Below are positions 38,501 to 48,604 of a stretch of DNA of 64,000 nucleotides, in pieces; positions within the stretch are counted from its first letter, which is position 1, and every line of letters starts with the position of its first letter. The notes under the pieces are model-generated. The model was given only the letters and a program-made list of their open reading frames with translations. It made no database searches and had not been told where the DNA came from. The position numbers and the translations under genes were made by a program. Source of the stretch: Bacteroidota bacterium (GTDB taxonomy: Bacteria > Bacteroidota > Bacteroidia > AKYH767-A > OLB10); contig JADKDR010000005.1 of NCBI GenBank assembly GCA_016714535.1, positions 62,001 through 126,000 of the forward strand, written 5' to 3'.

Positions 38501-41500
38501 GCAAGTTGCTTATTGCAAAATTATTAAAGTATGGCAACATATTAGGAGGTAAATCAATGTAGATATAAGGTGCTGTTGATGGGCCGCTATTCGTAATTTT
38601 AAAAGTCCACTGCACTTGATTTGAATTAGCTATGGTAACAACATCAAAAACATTGAGTAATAGCGAAGGAGCCTTTGCTATCCACCGATCCTCAGGGTAA
38701 AGTGCTATTGTTTGGCTTGGCATGGCTTGAATGGTTGTACAAGTACTATTGGTATTATTATCAATAAAAGTACAACTCAAATCAACTGCACTATAAATAT
38801 GTGTTGGGTTAACAGGAGTACAGCTGTTTTGATTAAAATTCGCAAAATATACTATTGTACTCCTTTGATCGAAATGGGCAGGTGTTGTACCAACGGTATA
38901 AGTCTCATCTGCTACCTTTATTTTATCGAAAAATTGGTTGGTGCCATTATTATTACCTCGTTCAATTTTTAATATTGGAGGGGCATTCACAAATGAAGCT
39001 GGAATCAATTGCGAATAATTTCCATTAAAATCCCAAGTTGCCATTCTTGGTGCCAACGATCCTGATGTTATTAATCCATAAGCTGGTGATAAATTTGAAT
39101 GACTCCAATCATCCACTGAAAAAACTGAAGGCCTTACTTCGAAAGCGAAACAATCATCTGCAGGATTAGCAATTGAACTCGTAACTTTGGTTGATAAATC
39201 TGCACTACAGTTAGAAGCATTATTATGATATTCGGCTTCGGTATTTACGGCTGTCGAAGCAAAATAGAATTTGCAACCATAAACCTCGCACTTGAATTTG
39301 AAACCTTGCGCCAAAGTAGCATTACAAGCACAAGATGTAAGTGGTAATGGTGTATTTATACAATTACATAAGTTACAACCAAAGCACCATCCTAAGCCTG
39401 TTACATCTGCAATAGTTCCGGGCATTTCTGGATACTTACTTTTATTAAATGCATTTGCAAACGTTATTTTATCTCCAATTAGATATGCATCATTGGTTAT
39501 TACAGATTGTGATAGTGCATTACTAAAACTTGCATCGGTCGTTATATTGCCGCATACTTTGTACCTTAACACGAGCCTATACCTCTGTTCTGTATCAAAA
39601 TTGAACGTATTTTGTGAAACGTTGTTTATCCAATTATTGGATGAACTTGCAAAGAAGTAGTTTGCGTTTTGGTTCAATTTAGCATTCTTAATATCTTCAT
39701 CATGCATTGTGAAAAAATAATTTCCATTTTGATCCGCTTTCAAGAATTTGATAGGGAATGTTGAGCGATAAATTTTGAAAGTCGTTAATATGCATTTCGA
39801 AAATGGTTGTTTTATCACTATAAGATTCAAAATTAGGGCAATCAATACAGTTGCCCGCACCATTTTCATCAACATAAAAATCCAAACCTGTAACAATCAA
39901 ATTCATATTAGATTGGTCTGCTAATGGTATCTCCCTTAACACTTGAATCCAGTCTAAAAACTCTCCATGTGCAGTCATAGCAGCATAATTGTAACCCCCA
40001 TATCCCACATTCCCATCTTGAAAATATAAAATAGTATGATCTTCTATCTCATCTCCATGCGTTGCTATCTCATGTGACATTTGATCATATTCGTTATATA
40101 AAGATTTGCCATCTGCAATGGTAGGCTTATATTGAATTAATTGGTTTGCATCAGTAAAACCATTATCGTTAGCATCCTGATAGCCTAAAGACTTTCGCCT
40201 CATATAATAACTATCAGTAATTAAACCAGGCGCATAGCAACCTGGACAGTTCACAGTAATATGGTCTGCATATTTGTTCAAAGGAATCCAACAAATGCTT
40301 GGCGAATTATAATTAAGTTCATCAATGATGATAGGACTTACGGTACAATTATGCATAATACTGAATTCTAAATCATAATCGCCAGAATTAGTGGCTTGTG
40401 AAGTAAGTAAACTGCAACATGCAAACAACTTAAAATTAAAATTACTACTCTCAATAAAGGTGAACGGATTCACATTTCCTATCAGAGCAAATAAATCTTC
40501 CATCTTATAAAAAAAATAATAGTCATGCTTTTTCCCACATTCATAATCTACCACTGGCAGAATAAAATCAGGCGCCCAATCAACAGCACCATGAAACACG
40601 GGTGTAAAGTCAATTCCAAGCGTGTTCAGATTATTTTGTTCATCAATTTGTAATCCAGATTGGCAAGATATTTTTACTCTTATATATGCATCCTTTAACC
40701 CACTATTTTCATAGTCCGGTATTTGTCCAGTTAGTTTTCCTTCATAACCGAATGCTTGTAAATCGTATTGGTCATTTAGTCCATTATCTCCTATCAAATC
40801 ATTAATGTTTATTTTATTATTAATTACGATAGGTGGGTTAAGTATTGTTGCTACATCTATTTCATTTGAAGCATACACAATAACATCCATTACCGTTGGA
40901 GTAAAAGGCGCTACCATATCTAAATCAGGCGGTTTATTATTAAAATTTTGATGCGTACTTATTCCACCATTATTATACAATGAATTTGACTTTGGCGTGG
41001 TTACTTTGATGTTATTGTTACAAATATCCTTTCCGGTAATTTGCAGGCTGAATTGATTAAAATTTTTAGGTTTATTAAAGAGATTTCCAAACAAAATAAA
41101 ATCACTGGTACAACATTTCTTTGTTTTAAATTCTACGGTCAAGGTTGTACTTGGTTTAAAATCTTCGATCGAGAGTACAAAACCGGATATTGGACTGACT
41201 ACTTGCGCGGTACAAGCTGGAACTTGTCCGGCATAAACAGTTGGGATATTGCTAATAATATTTGCGCCTGTACCTGCTGTGGTTACCGTTACTGTATTCC
41301 AATCTAAAATAACGAGGTTATTATTTGCAATTCCATTTTCATTTAGCTGTAGTTTCATATTTTTTACAGTAGCATTGTTTGCTAAGTTGCGAATTTCATA
41401 CTTCCAAAGTACTTCGTCATCAATTTCTGCGCAGCTAACATCGTATGGCATTTGATAAATTGGCGCATTTGTTCCGGCATTTGCATCAAGTGGTTCCATT

Positions 41501-42561
41501 CGTTCATATTCAATAGTACATTTTTTATTTGAAATATTGATATAATTAACAACTTTCTCAGCTTCGCCACAAGCATTGCAATCAGTGGACAAGGCTGCAT
41601 CTCCACATCTATATTTGAGAATTGCTTGTATATCCTGTGTCCCGCCAGGTGGGCAGCTTGTCATAGTAATATCAATTGAAACTGTAAGTGGATTTGTGCC
41701 ATTTTGTAGTTGAAATGTTTCACCTATAATTGGATTAGTTAAGGTGGTTAAATTTCCATTGATATAAATTTTATTAATCGTAAATGGCAATACGCCAGCC
41801 GATACCAATTCCCAATCAAACGTCAAATCGCTTATTGATGTGGAAGCAGGACTTTTATCGAAATTATATATGAACGTAAACGATGTGTTTTCTAAATATC
41901 CAAGGGTGTTAACAATATTGTTGTTTGGGTCAGCAGCGACAACAATAGAATTAATATTTGCATCTACATCAACCGATAAATTTCCGAATGTCAAATTACA
42001 ATTCAATGTAGGACTGGCGTAATTCAAGAGGCTGAAATATCCATTCAGTGAGCAATTTAATTTCAGGTTGAAAGATAAGCTGTAAGTACCAGCAGTGGTA
42101 AATTCTAAATCATAGATATTGTAATTAGACTGATTTTGTTGAAATGTAACGCCAGAGACATTTGTCATGTCAAATAAAAATGGTGAACTGCTAATTTGTG
42201 TGATTGATCCAAAACAACTTGGGTATTCATTCGCATTAACAGGAACTACAATTCCTCCATCCATTACACTAAGGGTTATTGTTACTTTATCACTTGCTTG
42301 CATATTAGGAAAACTTATTTCATAACTGCTTCCTGCATTATCGCAGATACTTATATCTGAAGGCGCATTTGTAAAAGTAATACCTTGTCCAATTGCATTA
42401 TTCAAATTAAACATCAAAATGCACAACAGACTTAATGCAAGGTATAAAATAGTATTACTCAGAATTTTTGCGATGCCGTATTTCGCTTCTATTCTGTCGT
42501 TACTTACTCTAATCTGAGCGCATTGAGCAGAGGGGGGGGGGGGGGCAGGCAGGCAGCGCAA
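34698..42561 (-). CDS. Giant T9SS-secreted protein (DUF11 and parallel beta-helix), one frameshift
   Basis: About 2600 aa when two overlapping frames (39700-42561 and 34698-39896) are joined near 39738-39752, where one base seems to be extra. The N-terminus holds a hydrophobic export segment (ILYLALSLLCILMFNLNNAIGQ region). Then come large beta-rich regions, a DUF11-type repeat (APTAEIGEIITYTVTVTGYN, then DLTDNLPPNFSP), right-handed beta-helix repeats (NNVFNKLSNGIIGYNSNLEL, NAQYAINIEDYC) and a type A sorting domain from LFPNPASDEATILF to ENLIIIRK. Likely a surface adhesin or structural protein. The start is uncertain: the frame opens with TTG 42561 next to a 14-G tract, and no ATG precedes the signal in frame. 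Confidence 0.75.
42532..42545. repeat. G14 homopolymer at the start of the giant gene
   Basis: Fourteen G on the plus strand (C14 in the coding strand) followed by CAGGCAGGCAGC. An ATG at 42626 (MKKPETLL frame) reads through the tract but hits a stop soon after with 14 G. With 15 or 12 G it would join the frame of the giant protein. It could be a phase-variable tract or an assembly artefact. Confidence 0.6.
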
Positions 42562-42929
42562 TTAACATTATTTCCCACTTGTGAAAATAATGCCGCAGAA
42601 TTTAATAATGTTTCAGGCTTTTTCATTTTAAGAAGTATTAAATTGTTAGACTACAATATAATTAGAAAATAAATTTTCAATAAGGGATACTTTGCAAATA
42701 CTCTTTGGCTGCGGATGGTAAACTATTTTCTCAATCTGATATACGTATTGCTTGTCTATATACTTTTGTGATGCAGTCAACGATTGCTGAACTCGTTATT
42801 TTCTCCACAATTATAAACATTAATTTGAAATGGCAATAAGGTTGTTTAAAATATTTGGATTTGTTTAAGAGTATATAAATTGGAATCATCATAAGCATCC
42901 CCCTTAGGGCAATGATATGACGATACTAA
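42546..42929. other. Gap with palindrome, no intact gene
   Basis: Contains the near-perfect inverted repeat CATTATTT...AAATAATG at 42566-42592 and the minus-strand ATG at 42626. The remainder, up to the transposase remnant, is AT-rich with no recognisable gene or promoter. Confidence 0.5.
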
Positions 42930-43346
42930 AATGGAGGAGGTGCAAGTAATGATATGCAACCCAATCAACACTATTTGCGAAATAGAATCTACCTTCCGAT
43001 GCCTTATATAGGCCTTGACCGGCATCCCATATATCACAAGCGCGATGTTAGTTCCATTGCACACCTGCATGTGGGATTGCTTGCATACTTGATGGTAAAG
43101 ACAATACGCCATCAACTCAAAAAACAAAACATCAACAATAGTTGGCAGTAGATTGTAAGAATAGCAAATACCAAAAAAATGATTACCACCTCAAGCCAAC
43201 ATACTTTTGAATAAATCATACTTGTGCATAAAGGTTCTGAACCAAATGAGATCCTCAAAAAAATATACGTTGCCCTCAGACTAAAACCAAAGCCCTTCTG
43301 CAAACAAAAATCTGTAGTACACAAACCGCCTCCCAAAAAAAAATGA
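42930..43346 (+). pseudogene. IS4/IS1634-like transposase remnant (C-terminal part)
   Basis: One reading frame carries RNRIYLPMPYIGLDRHPIYH, KRDVSSIAHLHVGLLAYLMV, KTIRHQLKKQNINNSW, then after an in-frame TAG IVRIANTKKMITTSSQ, and after a TAA KIYVALRLKPKPFCKQKSVV. The 'PIYHK..D...AHLH.GLLAY.LV.TIR.QLK' pattern is typical of the C-terminus of IS1634/IS4 DDE transposases. Two internal stops and loss of the N-terminus show it is dead. It may mark the event that cut the upstream end of the giant gene. Confidence 0.75.
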
Positions 43347-43377
43347 AACTTCCATTTTGCAACTTCCTATGGGTTAG

Positions 43378-43638
43378 GGCCTGCAATGTGATTTAAAATG
43401 CACATATATTTCCGCTTTACAAAAACTTGTACAAATTGCAAGTGGCTTGCGAGGCAAGGATGTAACGGTGTCTATATACGATGGTCGAGGGCAGCTTCGT
43501 TTCCATAAGTGCAACGAACAGGTTATCAACGGCTATGCAACTGCGAATTTTGATTGTAGCAGTTGGAGCGATGCATTGTATATAGCAATTTTGAAAACTG
43601 AAAGCGAAGTATTAAACGCAAAGTTTATAAAGCAATAA
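43378..43638 (+). pseudogene. T9SS sorting-domain remnant
   Basis: Open frame from after a TAG at 43375 to TAA 43638 without a proper start. It reads LQKLVQIASGLRGKDVTVSI, YDGRGQLRFHKC, ATANFDCSSWSDALYIAILK and ends NAKFIKQ: a type A T9SS C-terminal domain. The body of the gene is missing, replaced upstream by the transposase remnant. Opposite strand to the main array. Confidence 0.65.
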
Positions 43639-43651
43639 CTTATAGTTCTTT

Positions 43652-43846
43652 TCACACATTCCTTTTCATCATCTGCATAGCGCGTATAGCTCTAAAAATG
43701 CCATACACAATAATAAACCCTCCAAACAGGTATTTATAAAGAGGTTTGATGATTAACTGTGTATCAATAAAAATTAAATACAAACCAACCAAAACGTACA
43801 ATACACTAAAGCCTATGGCCGAGTAGTAAAAATATTTTTTATTCAT
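43652..43846 (-). CDS. Small two-helix membrane protein, 64 aa
   Basis: Short inner-membrane protein with two transmembrane helices (about residues 8-28 and 38-56) and a basic C-terminus (RAIRAMQMMKRNV). It lies downstream of tonB on the same strand, separated by a hairpin and a terminator. A small membrane protein in this position next to exbB-exbD-exbD-tonB is common in Bacteroidota. Function unknown. Confidence 0.65.
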   Translation of the reverse strand: MNKKYFYYSAIGFSVLYVLVGLYLIFIDTQLIIKPLYKYLFGGFIIVYGIFRAIRAMQMMKRNV

Positions 43847-43869
43847 TAATAATTAGTTTAAAGTTTAAT

Positions 43870-43885
43870 CCCGATAGACATCGGG
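43870..43885. repeat. Short palindrome
   Basis: CCCGAT-AGAC-ATCGGG, a perfect 6-bp stem with a 4-base loop between the tonB terminator and the small membrane protein gene. It could be a minor RNA hairpin; no T run. Confidence 0.5.
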
Positions 43886-44015
43886 AAAAGTTCTAGTGAG
43901 TTCTCAGTTTGATGTTTGAGGTTACTTAGTTCTTGATATAGTTCTCAATTGTGCTTCATAAATATTCTCATTTCAGCATACAGTTCTCCGACATTTGCTC
44001 TCCGCGCTTCAACTT

Positions 44016-44052
44016 AAAAAAAATCCCGCAACAGATATTCAGTCACGGGATT
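44016..44052 (-). terminator. Terminator of the ExbB/ExbD/TonB operon
   Basis: On the minus strand AATCCCG...CGGGATT (44046-44052 with 44022-44028) is followed by a run of T (44016-44022). It lies 21 bases after the tonB stop. Confidence 0.75.
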
Positions 44053-44073
44053 CATTTTATTTAAAATGTGTGT

Positions 44074-44937
44074 TTATTTTAACACACAGCGCACCGGCAA
44101 ATTATATTGAACCGATACTTCTTTTCCATTTTGCTTACCGGGTTTCCATTTTGGCATTGACTTAACTACACGAATTGCTTCCTTTTCTAAATTAGGTCCT
44201 CCATTAACACCACGCAATACTTTAATATCACTTACTTCTCCTGACGGCCTCACAACAAAGGTAAGATATACCGTACCTGTAATATTGTTTTCACGTTCCA
44301 TTGCAGGATACCTGAAGTTAGAACTTATATATTTAATAAGTGCCTCTTCACCACCAGGAAATCCTGGCATTTGTTCAACAATGGTAAATATCTGTGGAGT
44401 CTCGTCTATTACTTTAACTTCATCAACCAAGCTATTATCAACACCTGTTGGATCACCTTCTTCGGTTTTTTTACCTACATCTACATCTTTTAGTTCTTCT
44501 ACCGTTGGTGGTGGTTCTTCTTTTACTTCCTCATCTTTTACAATTTCGGGAGCCACAAACTTCACCGTTGATTTTAAAGGTGGAGGTGGTGGTGCCTCCG
44601 GAGGAGGAGGAGGAGGCTCTGTTTTATCTATTGGTGGAGGTGCTTCAAGCGTGGTTACTTCAACTATCTTATCTTTGCTTTCTGTAAGTTTGCTGAATAT
44701 AGTTGCAATTAATGGTGCACTCAACCCAACTCCCAGAGCAATAACAGAAACAGCCACTCCGGTCATTACATTCTTATTGGCAATCTTACGCAGTTCATAA
44801 GCACCATAAGCTTTGTTTTTATCATCGAAAACAATGTTGGTCCATTTACTGTCGTATAAGGATATTTTGGAAGTAAGCCAATCAATGGCAATAAAGGCTA
44901 CTACTACTAAAACAACTATTATTAAGGCTATTGACAT
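44074..44937 (-). CDS. tonB: Energy transducer TonB
   Basis: 287-aa TonB protein that couples the proton-motive force to TonB-dependent outer-membrane receptors. An N-terminal membrane helix (about 3-22) is followed by WTNIVFDDKNKAYGAYELRK, a conserved Bacteroidota box, then a second helix (about 58-82). The Pro-rich periplasm-spanning region includes PPPPPPEAPPPPPLKS. The C-terminal TonB domain includes YPAMERENNITGTVYLTFVV and ends VQYNLPVRCVLK. Last of a four-gene operon, 14 bases after exbD. Confidence 0.95.
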   Translation of the reverse strand: MSIALIIVVLVVVAFIAIDWLTSKISLYDSKWTNIVFDDKNKAYGAYELRKIANKNVMTGVAVSVIALGVGLSAPLIATIFSKLTESKDKIVEVTTLEAPPPIDKTEPPPPPPEAPPPPPLKSTVKFVAPEIVKDEEVKEEPPPTVEELKDVDVGKKTEEGDPTGVDNSLVDEVKVIDETPQIFTIVEQMPGFPGGEEALIKYISSNFRYPAMERENNITGTVYLTFVVRPSGEVSDIKVLRGVNGGPNLEKEAIRVVKSMPKWKPGKQNGKEVSVQYNLPVRCVLK

Positions 44938-44951
44938 ATGTTATTCAATTT

Positions 44952-45602
44952 TTAGTTTGTGGTAGGAAGCGTTCCTGATAATAATTGTAAGTCCTGAGGT
45001 GTAATGTCAACCACTGCGTAGCGGCCAACATTGCAAATACTCATTTCATCTAAAATGTCAATCAGGTTTTTATACTTAGATTCATCTTTTGCTTTGATTA
45101 CACAAATAAGCCCATCTTTATAAGCCTTAATGCGCGCAATGTTCTTTTTGGCTGCATCCTTATCAGGAGTTTGTGTGTTAAATTGCTTATTTACAATCAT
45201 CGATTTATAAATGTTTACCGAGTCAACAAGTGGATTGCGTTTTGTAGATTCGGTTAGGAGTACTTTGCGAATTCCTGCAGCGCTAAAATTAGTGCTATCA
45301 ACTACCGGATTATTAATTCCGAAGTAATAGTATATTCTATCTTTTTCGCCTAGTATAATCGTCATTGTTTGCGATTCTTTGAATTTGGTTTTTTCTTCAT
45401 CCGGAACGTCCTCTTTCAATGGCATATTTATTTCCATTGTTTTAGGCTTGTTCATAGTGGTAGTTAACATAAAGAAAGTTATCAAAAGAAAACCCAAATC
45501 CACCATTGGGGTGAAATCAATTAATATGGTTTTCTTCTTGGGTTTGGCTTTGCTTTCCCCTTTCTTATGACCACCGCCACCGCTATCATCTAATTGTGCC
45601 AT
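44952..45602 (-). CDS. exbD: Biopolymer transporter ExbD (second copy)
   Basis: 216-aa ExbD subunit of the proton channel complex. One N-terminal transmembrane helix at about residues 30-52 begins with the conserved IDFTPMVDLGFLLITFFMLT; the Asp in MVD is the proton-path residue of the family. The remaining part is periplasmic. Longer than the Escherichia coli protein, as usual for Bacteroidota. 62 bases follow the first exbD. Confidence 0.93.
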   Translation of the reverse strand: MAQLDDSGGGGHKKGESKAKPKKKTILIDFTPMVDLGFLLITFFMLTTTMNKPKTMEINMPLKEDVPDEEKTKFKESQTMTIILGEKDRIYYYFGINNPVVDSTNFSAAGIRKVLLTESTKRNPLVDSVNIYKSMIVNKQFNTQTPDKDAAKKNIARIKAYKDGLICVIKAKDESKYKNLIDILDEMSICNVGRYAVVDITPQDLQLLSGTLPTTN

Positions 45603-45664
45603 TCAGATTACTTTTTGTTGATGTTGGTTAAATTAATTTTCCATAAAAAATTCTAAAAAAAATT

Positions 45665-46261
45665 TTACTCACCTGATTCAAGGTTGGTAATAAAATTAAA
45701 GCGGTTTACTTTCCGTTCTTGCAAGGTGTCCATTATCCTTTTTATTACCGGATAATTTGTTTCGCGATCACCTTTAATTGCTATACGTACATCAGGATTA
45801 GAAAGGCGGCCTTGCCATATCCAATCGCGCAATTCATTTTTTGTGCTGTCACAAGGGATCCCTGTTTGCTTAAATCGAGGACGCTCCTCGACCTTTAAAG
45901 CCAAAAACGCAGGAAGCTGCGCTATGGGCATTCCAAAACTTGAAAGATTTGAAAACGTAGCTTTTTGTGCCGGGGTAAATGCAACCCCATATTGCTCACT
46001 CATTTTTTCGAGCATTTTAATACGTGCTTGTTGCCCGTCCATGGTAAAAAACACCTGTCCTTTTGCATCTACCGAAACCTGCATAATATCAGCCTCCGGA
46101 AGTATTATTTCTGAAACAGACGAAGGTGTATCTACCGTAAAAGGCTCATCGGGCTTAAACTTGGTAGTTAACATAAAGAATGTCAACAGCAAGAAAGCCA
46201 CATCCGTCATTGCCGTCATGTCAATGTGGATGTTTTTTCGTCCTGTTCTTGATTTTCCCAT
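45665..46261 (-). CDS. exbD: Biopolymer transporter ExbD (first copy)
   Basis: 198-aa ExbD with N-terminal GRKNIHIDMTAMTDVAFLLL: the Asp in MTD is the family's conserved residue, in a single helix (about 16-36). A large periplasmic region follows with VDAKGQVFFTMDG and VRIAIKGDRETNYPVIKRIM, typical ExbD/TolR strands. Paired exbD genes downstream of exbB are the Bacteroidota arrangement. Confidence 0.94.
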   Translation of the reverse strand: MGKSRTGRKNIHIDMTAMTDVAFLLLTFFMLTTKFKPDEPFTVDTPSSVSEIILPEADIMQVSVDAKGQVFFTMDGQQARIKMLEKMSEQYGVAFTPAQKATFSNLSSFGMPIAQLPAFLALKVEERPRFKQTGIPCDSTKNELRDWIWQGRLSNPDVRIAIKGDRETNYPVIKRIMDTLQERKVNRFNFITNLESGE

Positions 46262-46315
46262 TCTTTTACTTTTTTATTGAATAGATAAATTATTCATCCG
46301 TTTCCACAAATACAA

Positions 46316-47140
46316 TTATTTGTGGCTTTGAGAAAAGGTGTTCACAATGCTGAAACCTGCTTCATCTATACTAAAAGTAAGCGAATCTATTTTGGTAGTA
46401 AAATAGTTATAGGCAATAATAGCCAACGCTGAGGTACCAATACCAAAAGCGGTATTAATCAAGGCCTCAGATATACCATTCGAAAGTGCGATAGAGTCAG
46501 GGGAGCCTGCTTGTGCCAAGGCCCTAAAGGCCTTAATCATCCCGATTACCGTTCCTAAAAGTGCGACAAGTGTGCCGATAGAGGCGATGGTTGAAATAAT
46601 AACCAGGTTGCGTTGCAACATCGGTAGTTCCATTTCGGTAGCTTCTTCTACGCTCTTTTGTATGGCAACTATTTTTTGTTCCTTATCCATGTTTGGTTCT
46701 GTTTCTACCTCACGATATTTTTTCATCGCACTTCTGACAACATTGCCAAGCGAACCTTTTTGACGATCGCATTCCTGCACTACGCCATCAAGATTATTGG
46801 TGTTTAACATGCTACGAACTTTGGCAAGAAATGTATGTGACGAAACATTACCCATTGCCTTGTTGATTGTAAGAAAACGTTCAACAGAAAATGTAAAAAC
46901 TAATATTAAGAGGCACAACAATAAGGGAACAATTACTCCCCCTTTGTAAAGTAATCCAAATATACTGCCTATGCCTGTTGCTACAGGGTGATTGGCGTTG
47001 TTGTTGTCTTCAAAATTGGCAGGATTGCCTAGTACAAAGACATAGATAATGATGGAAACAACTAACGCGATTACAATTGCTAAAGAGGCAAACATGCCGC
47101 CTCCACTTGATTCTTGCTTTTGCTGAACTGGTTTATTCAT
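46316..47140 (-). CDS. exbB: MotA/TolQ/ExbB proton channel protein
   Basis: 274-aa ExbB, the pentameric channel partner of ExbD/TonB. Membrane segments are at about 20-42, 65-85 and two in the conserved C-terminal block (LVIISTIASIGTLVALLGTV near 165 and NTAFGIGTSALAIIAYNYF near 225). The cytoplasmic loop holds MELPMLQRN. First gene of the operon with a possible -7 box upstream. Confidence 0.95.
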   Translation of the reverse strand: MNKPVQQKQESSGGGMFASLAIVIALVVSIIIYVFVLGNPANFEDNNNANHPVATGIGSIFGLLYKGGVIVPLLLCLLILVFTFSVERFLTINKAMGNVSSHTFLAKVRSMLNTNNLDGVVQECDRQKGSLGNVVRSAMKKYREVETEPNMDKEQKIVAIQKSVEEATEMELPMLQRNLVIISTIASIGTLVALLGTVIGMIKAFRALAQAGSPDSIALSNGISEALINTAFGIGTSALAIIAYNYFTTKIDSLTFSIDEAGFSIVNTFSQSHK

Positions 47141-47446
47141 AACTGAAATTTATGTTTTATTTAGTTTATAGTTTTTTTTGATTTAATTAATTCTTTCGTT
47201 TTTAGTTTCCGATTCTGAAACTCGTTTTAAATTTTTTTCTATTGATATTTGATAATTTTAATTCAAAAGATTTTTTTTGAGAGGCGGCAAATATAGTTTT
47301 ATTGTTTAAAGAAAATATTATTCAATTTATTTCTGCAGAAAATTTAGAAAATTGTTGCGATGTCAAACATGATAAAATAACTCACTTCTTGCATTAAAAA
47401 TTTTGTTAACCAATCTATTTTTACATGCAATTGACAGTTTACTGCA
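47141..47446 (-). promoter_or_regulatory. exbB upstream region with -7 box at 47288-47295
   Basis: Very AT-rich, no gene. Complement of 47288-47295 reads TATATTTG, a full -7 match, giving a leader of about 140 bases to the exbB ATG. A TTG -33 box at ideal spacing is not clear. Confidence 0.4.
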
Positions 47447-48256
47447 CTACATAAACTTTTCCATTACCTCATGACTAACCCCTGTATAGCTGAAACCGCC
47501 ATCGTGAAAAAGGTTTTGCATGGTAACCATTTTGGTAAGATCGCTAAACATGACTACACAATAATCAGCACACGACTCGGCACTGGCATTACCAAGTGGC
47601 GAAATAGCCTCGGCATAATTATAAAAGGCATCAAAGCCTTTAACTCCGCTGCCAGCAGTGGTCTTGGTAGGAGATTGCGATATGGTATTAACACGTATTC
47701 TGTTAGCTTTGCCCAAGTGGTAACCGAAACTACGTGCTATGCTTTCAAGCAACGATTTAGCATCGGCCATCTCATTATAATCGGGAAAAACCCGCTGTGC
47801 TGCAATGTAGGTAAGAGCAATAACACTAGCTTCGGGTGACAGCGCATCTAACTTTAGTGCAGTTTGCAAAACTCGATGGAGCGACATGGCACTTATGTCC
47901 ATTGTCTTGTGCATGTACTCGTAATCGAGGTCGTTATAACTTTTGCCTTTACGAACATTTAAACTCATACCTACACTGTGTAGAACAAAGTCGATTTTGC
48001 CACCAAGTTTTTCTTGAGATTGTTTAAAGAGGTTTTCAAGGTCAGGCAGTGACGTTACGTCTGCGCCAATTACCTCGGCACCGGTTTTTTCGGCAAGTTC
48101 CTTAATGGTGCCCATGCGTAAGGCAACAGGGGCATTGGTGAGGGTAAATTTTGCTCCCTCTGCATGCGCTTTAAGGGCTACTTTCCAAGCAATACTGTTG
48201 CTATCTAATGCTCCGAAAATTATTCCCCTTTTGCCGCTAAGCAAATTGTGTGACAT
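47447..48256 (-). CDS. fabI: Enoyl-[acyl-carrier-protein] reductase (NADH)
   Basis: 269-aa FabI that performs the last reduction in each fatty-acid elongation cycle. An SDR Rossmann start GKRGIIFGALDSNSIAWKVA (near 8-27) and DFVLHSVGMS (near 88) bind NADH. The catalytic pair lies in YNEMADAK (Tyr-x6-Lys, near 160). It ends with NLFHDGGFSYTGVSHEVMEKFM. Divergent from the acyl-CoA dehydrogenase gene, with a palindrome in the shared upstream region. Confidence 0.96.
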   Translation of the reverse strand: MSHNLLSGKRGIIFGALDSNSIAWKVALKAHAEGAKFTLTNAPVALRMGTIKELAEKTGAEVIGADVTSLPDLENLFKQSQEKLGGKIDFVLHSVGMSLNVRKGKSYNDLDYEYMHKTMDISAMSLHRVLQTALKLDALSPEASVIALTYIAAQRVFPDYNEMADAKSLLESIARSFGYHLGKANRIRVNTISQSPTKTTAGSGVKGFDAFYNYAEAISPLGNASAESCADYCVVMFSDLTKMVTMQNLFHDGGFSYTGVSHEVMEKFM

Positions 48257-48292
48257 CTTTTATTATTTAGCTTGATTAATTAAAAGGATGGG

Positions 48293-48323
48293 CAAAGATA
48301 GAATCGCAATTGGAATATGCAAA
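48293..48323 (-). promoter_or_regulatory. fabI promoter
   Basis: On the minus strand TTTG (48320-48323), 19 bases, TATCTTTG (48293-48300): full Bacteroidota consensus, 37 bases before ATG 48256. Confidence 0.8.
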
Positions 48324-48412
48324 AAGGTGACGAGCCATTTAGTGTGCACTTTTAATCGTGTTGACCATTGAGCAATCTATCGAGTTCATGTATTCAACAT
48401 TCACTAACGCGA

Positions 48413-48432
48413 ATTGGCGCAATTGCGCCAAT
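48413..48432. promoter_or_regulatory. 20-bp perfect palindrome (candidate operator)
   Basis: ATTGGCGCAATTGCGCCAAT is self-complementary over its full 20 bases and sits in the 348-bp region between divergent fabI and acyl-CoA dehydrogenase genes, about 90 bases upstream of the fabI -33 box and 100 bases upstream of the dehydrogenase -33 box. No gene lies in this gap. The form suits a dimeric regulator of TetR or similar type. Confidence 0.5.
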
Positions 48433-48532
48433 CATCATTTTCAAAAACGAAAACATAATCTTTATGGATCTGTGTAATGTTTAAGTAATTGTAAAGGTTC
48501 TACGTTTGACTAAAATATAAGTTTTTCACCTA

Positions 48533-48562
48533 TTGTCATCGAATAAAATAAAATTACTTTTG
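48533..48562 (+). promoter_or_regulatory. Acyl-CoA dehydrogenase promoter
   Basis: TTG (48533-48535), 19 bases, TACTTTTG (48555-48562); start codon at 48605. Confidence 0.7.
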
Positions 48563-48604
48563 CGCTTCAAATTCACCTATAATTAAATCTAATCTTTTCA
48601 GCGT

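Noticed and set aside
42846..43127. Minus-strand ORF of 93 codons
   Set aside because: Antisense to the transposase remnant, which has clear family motifs.
43447..43638. Independent small gene with TTG start
   Set aside because: The open frame extends upstream without a start and is a typical T9SS sorting domain; a remnant is more plausible.
44285..44800. Plus-strand ORF of 171 codons rich in Ser/Gly
   Set aside because: Antisense to the proline-rich part of tonB, which produces such open frames.
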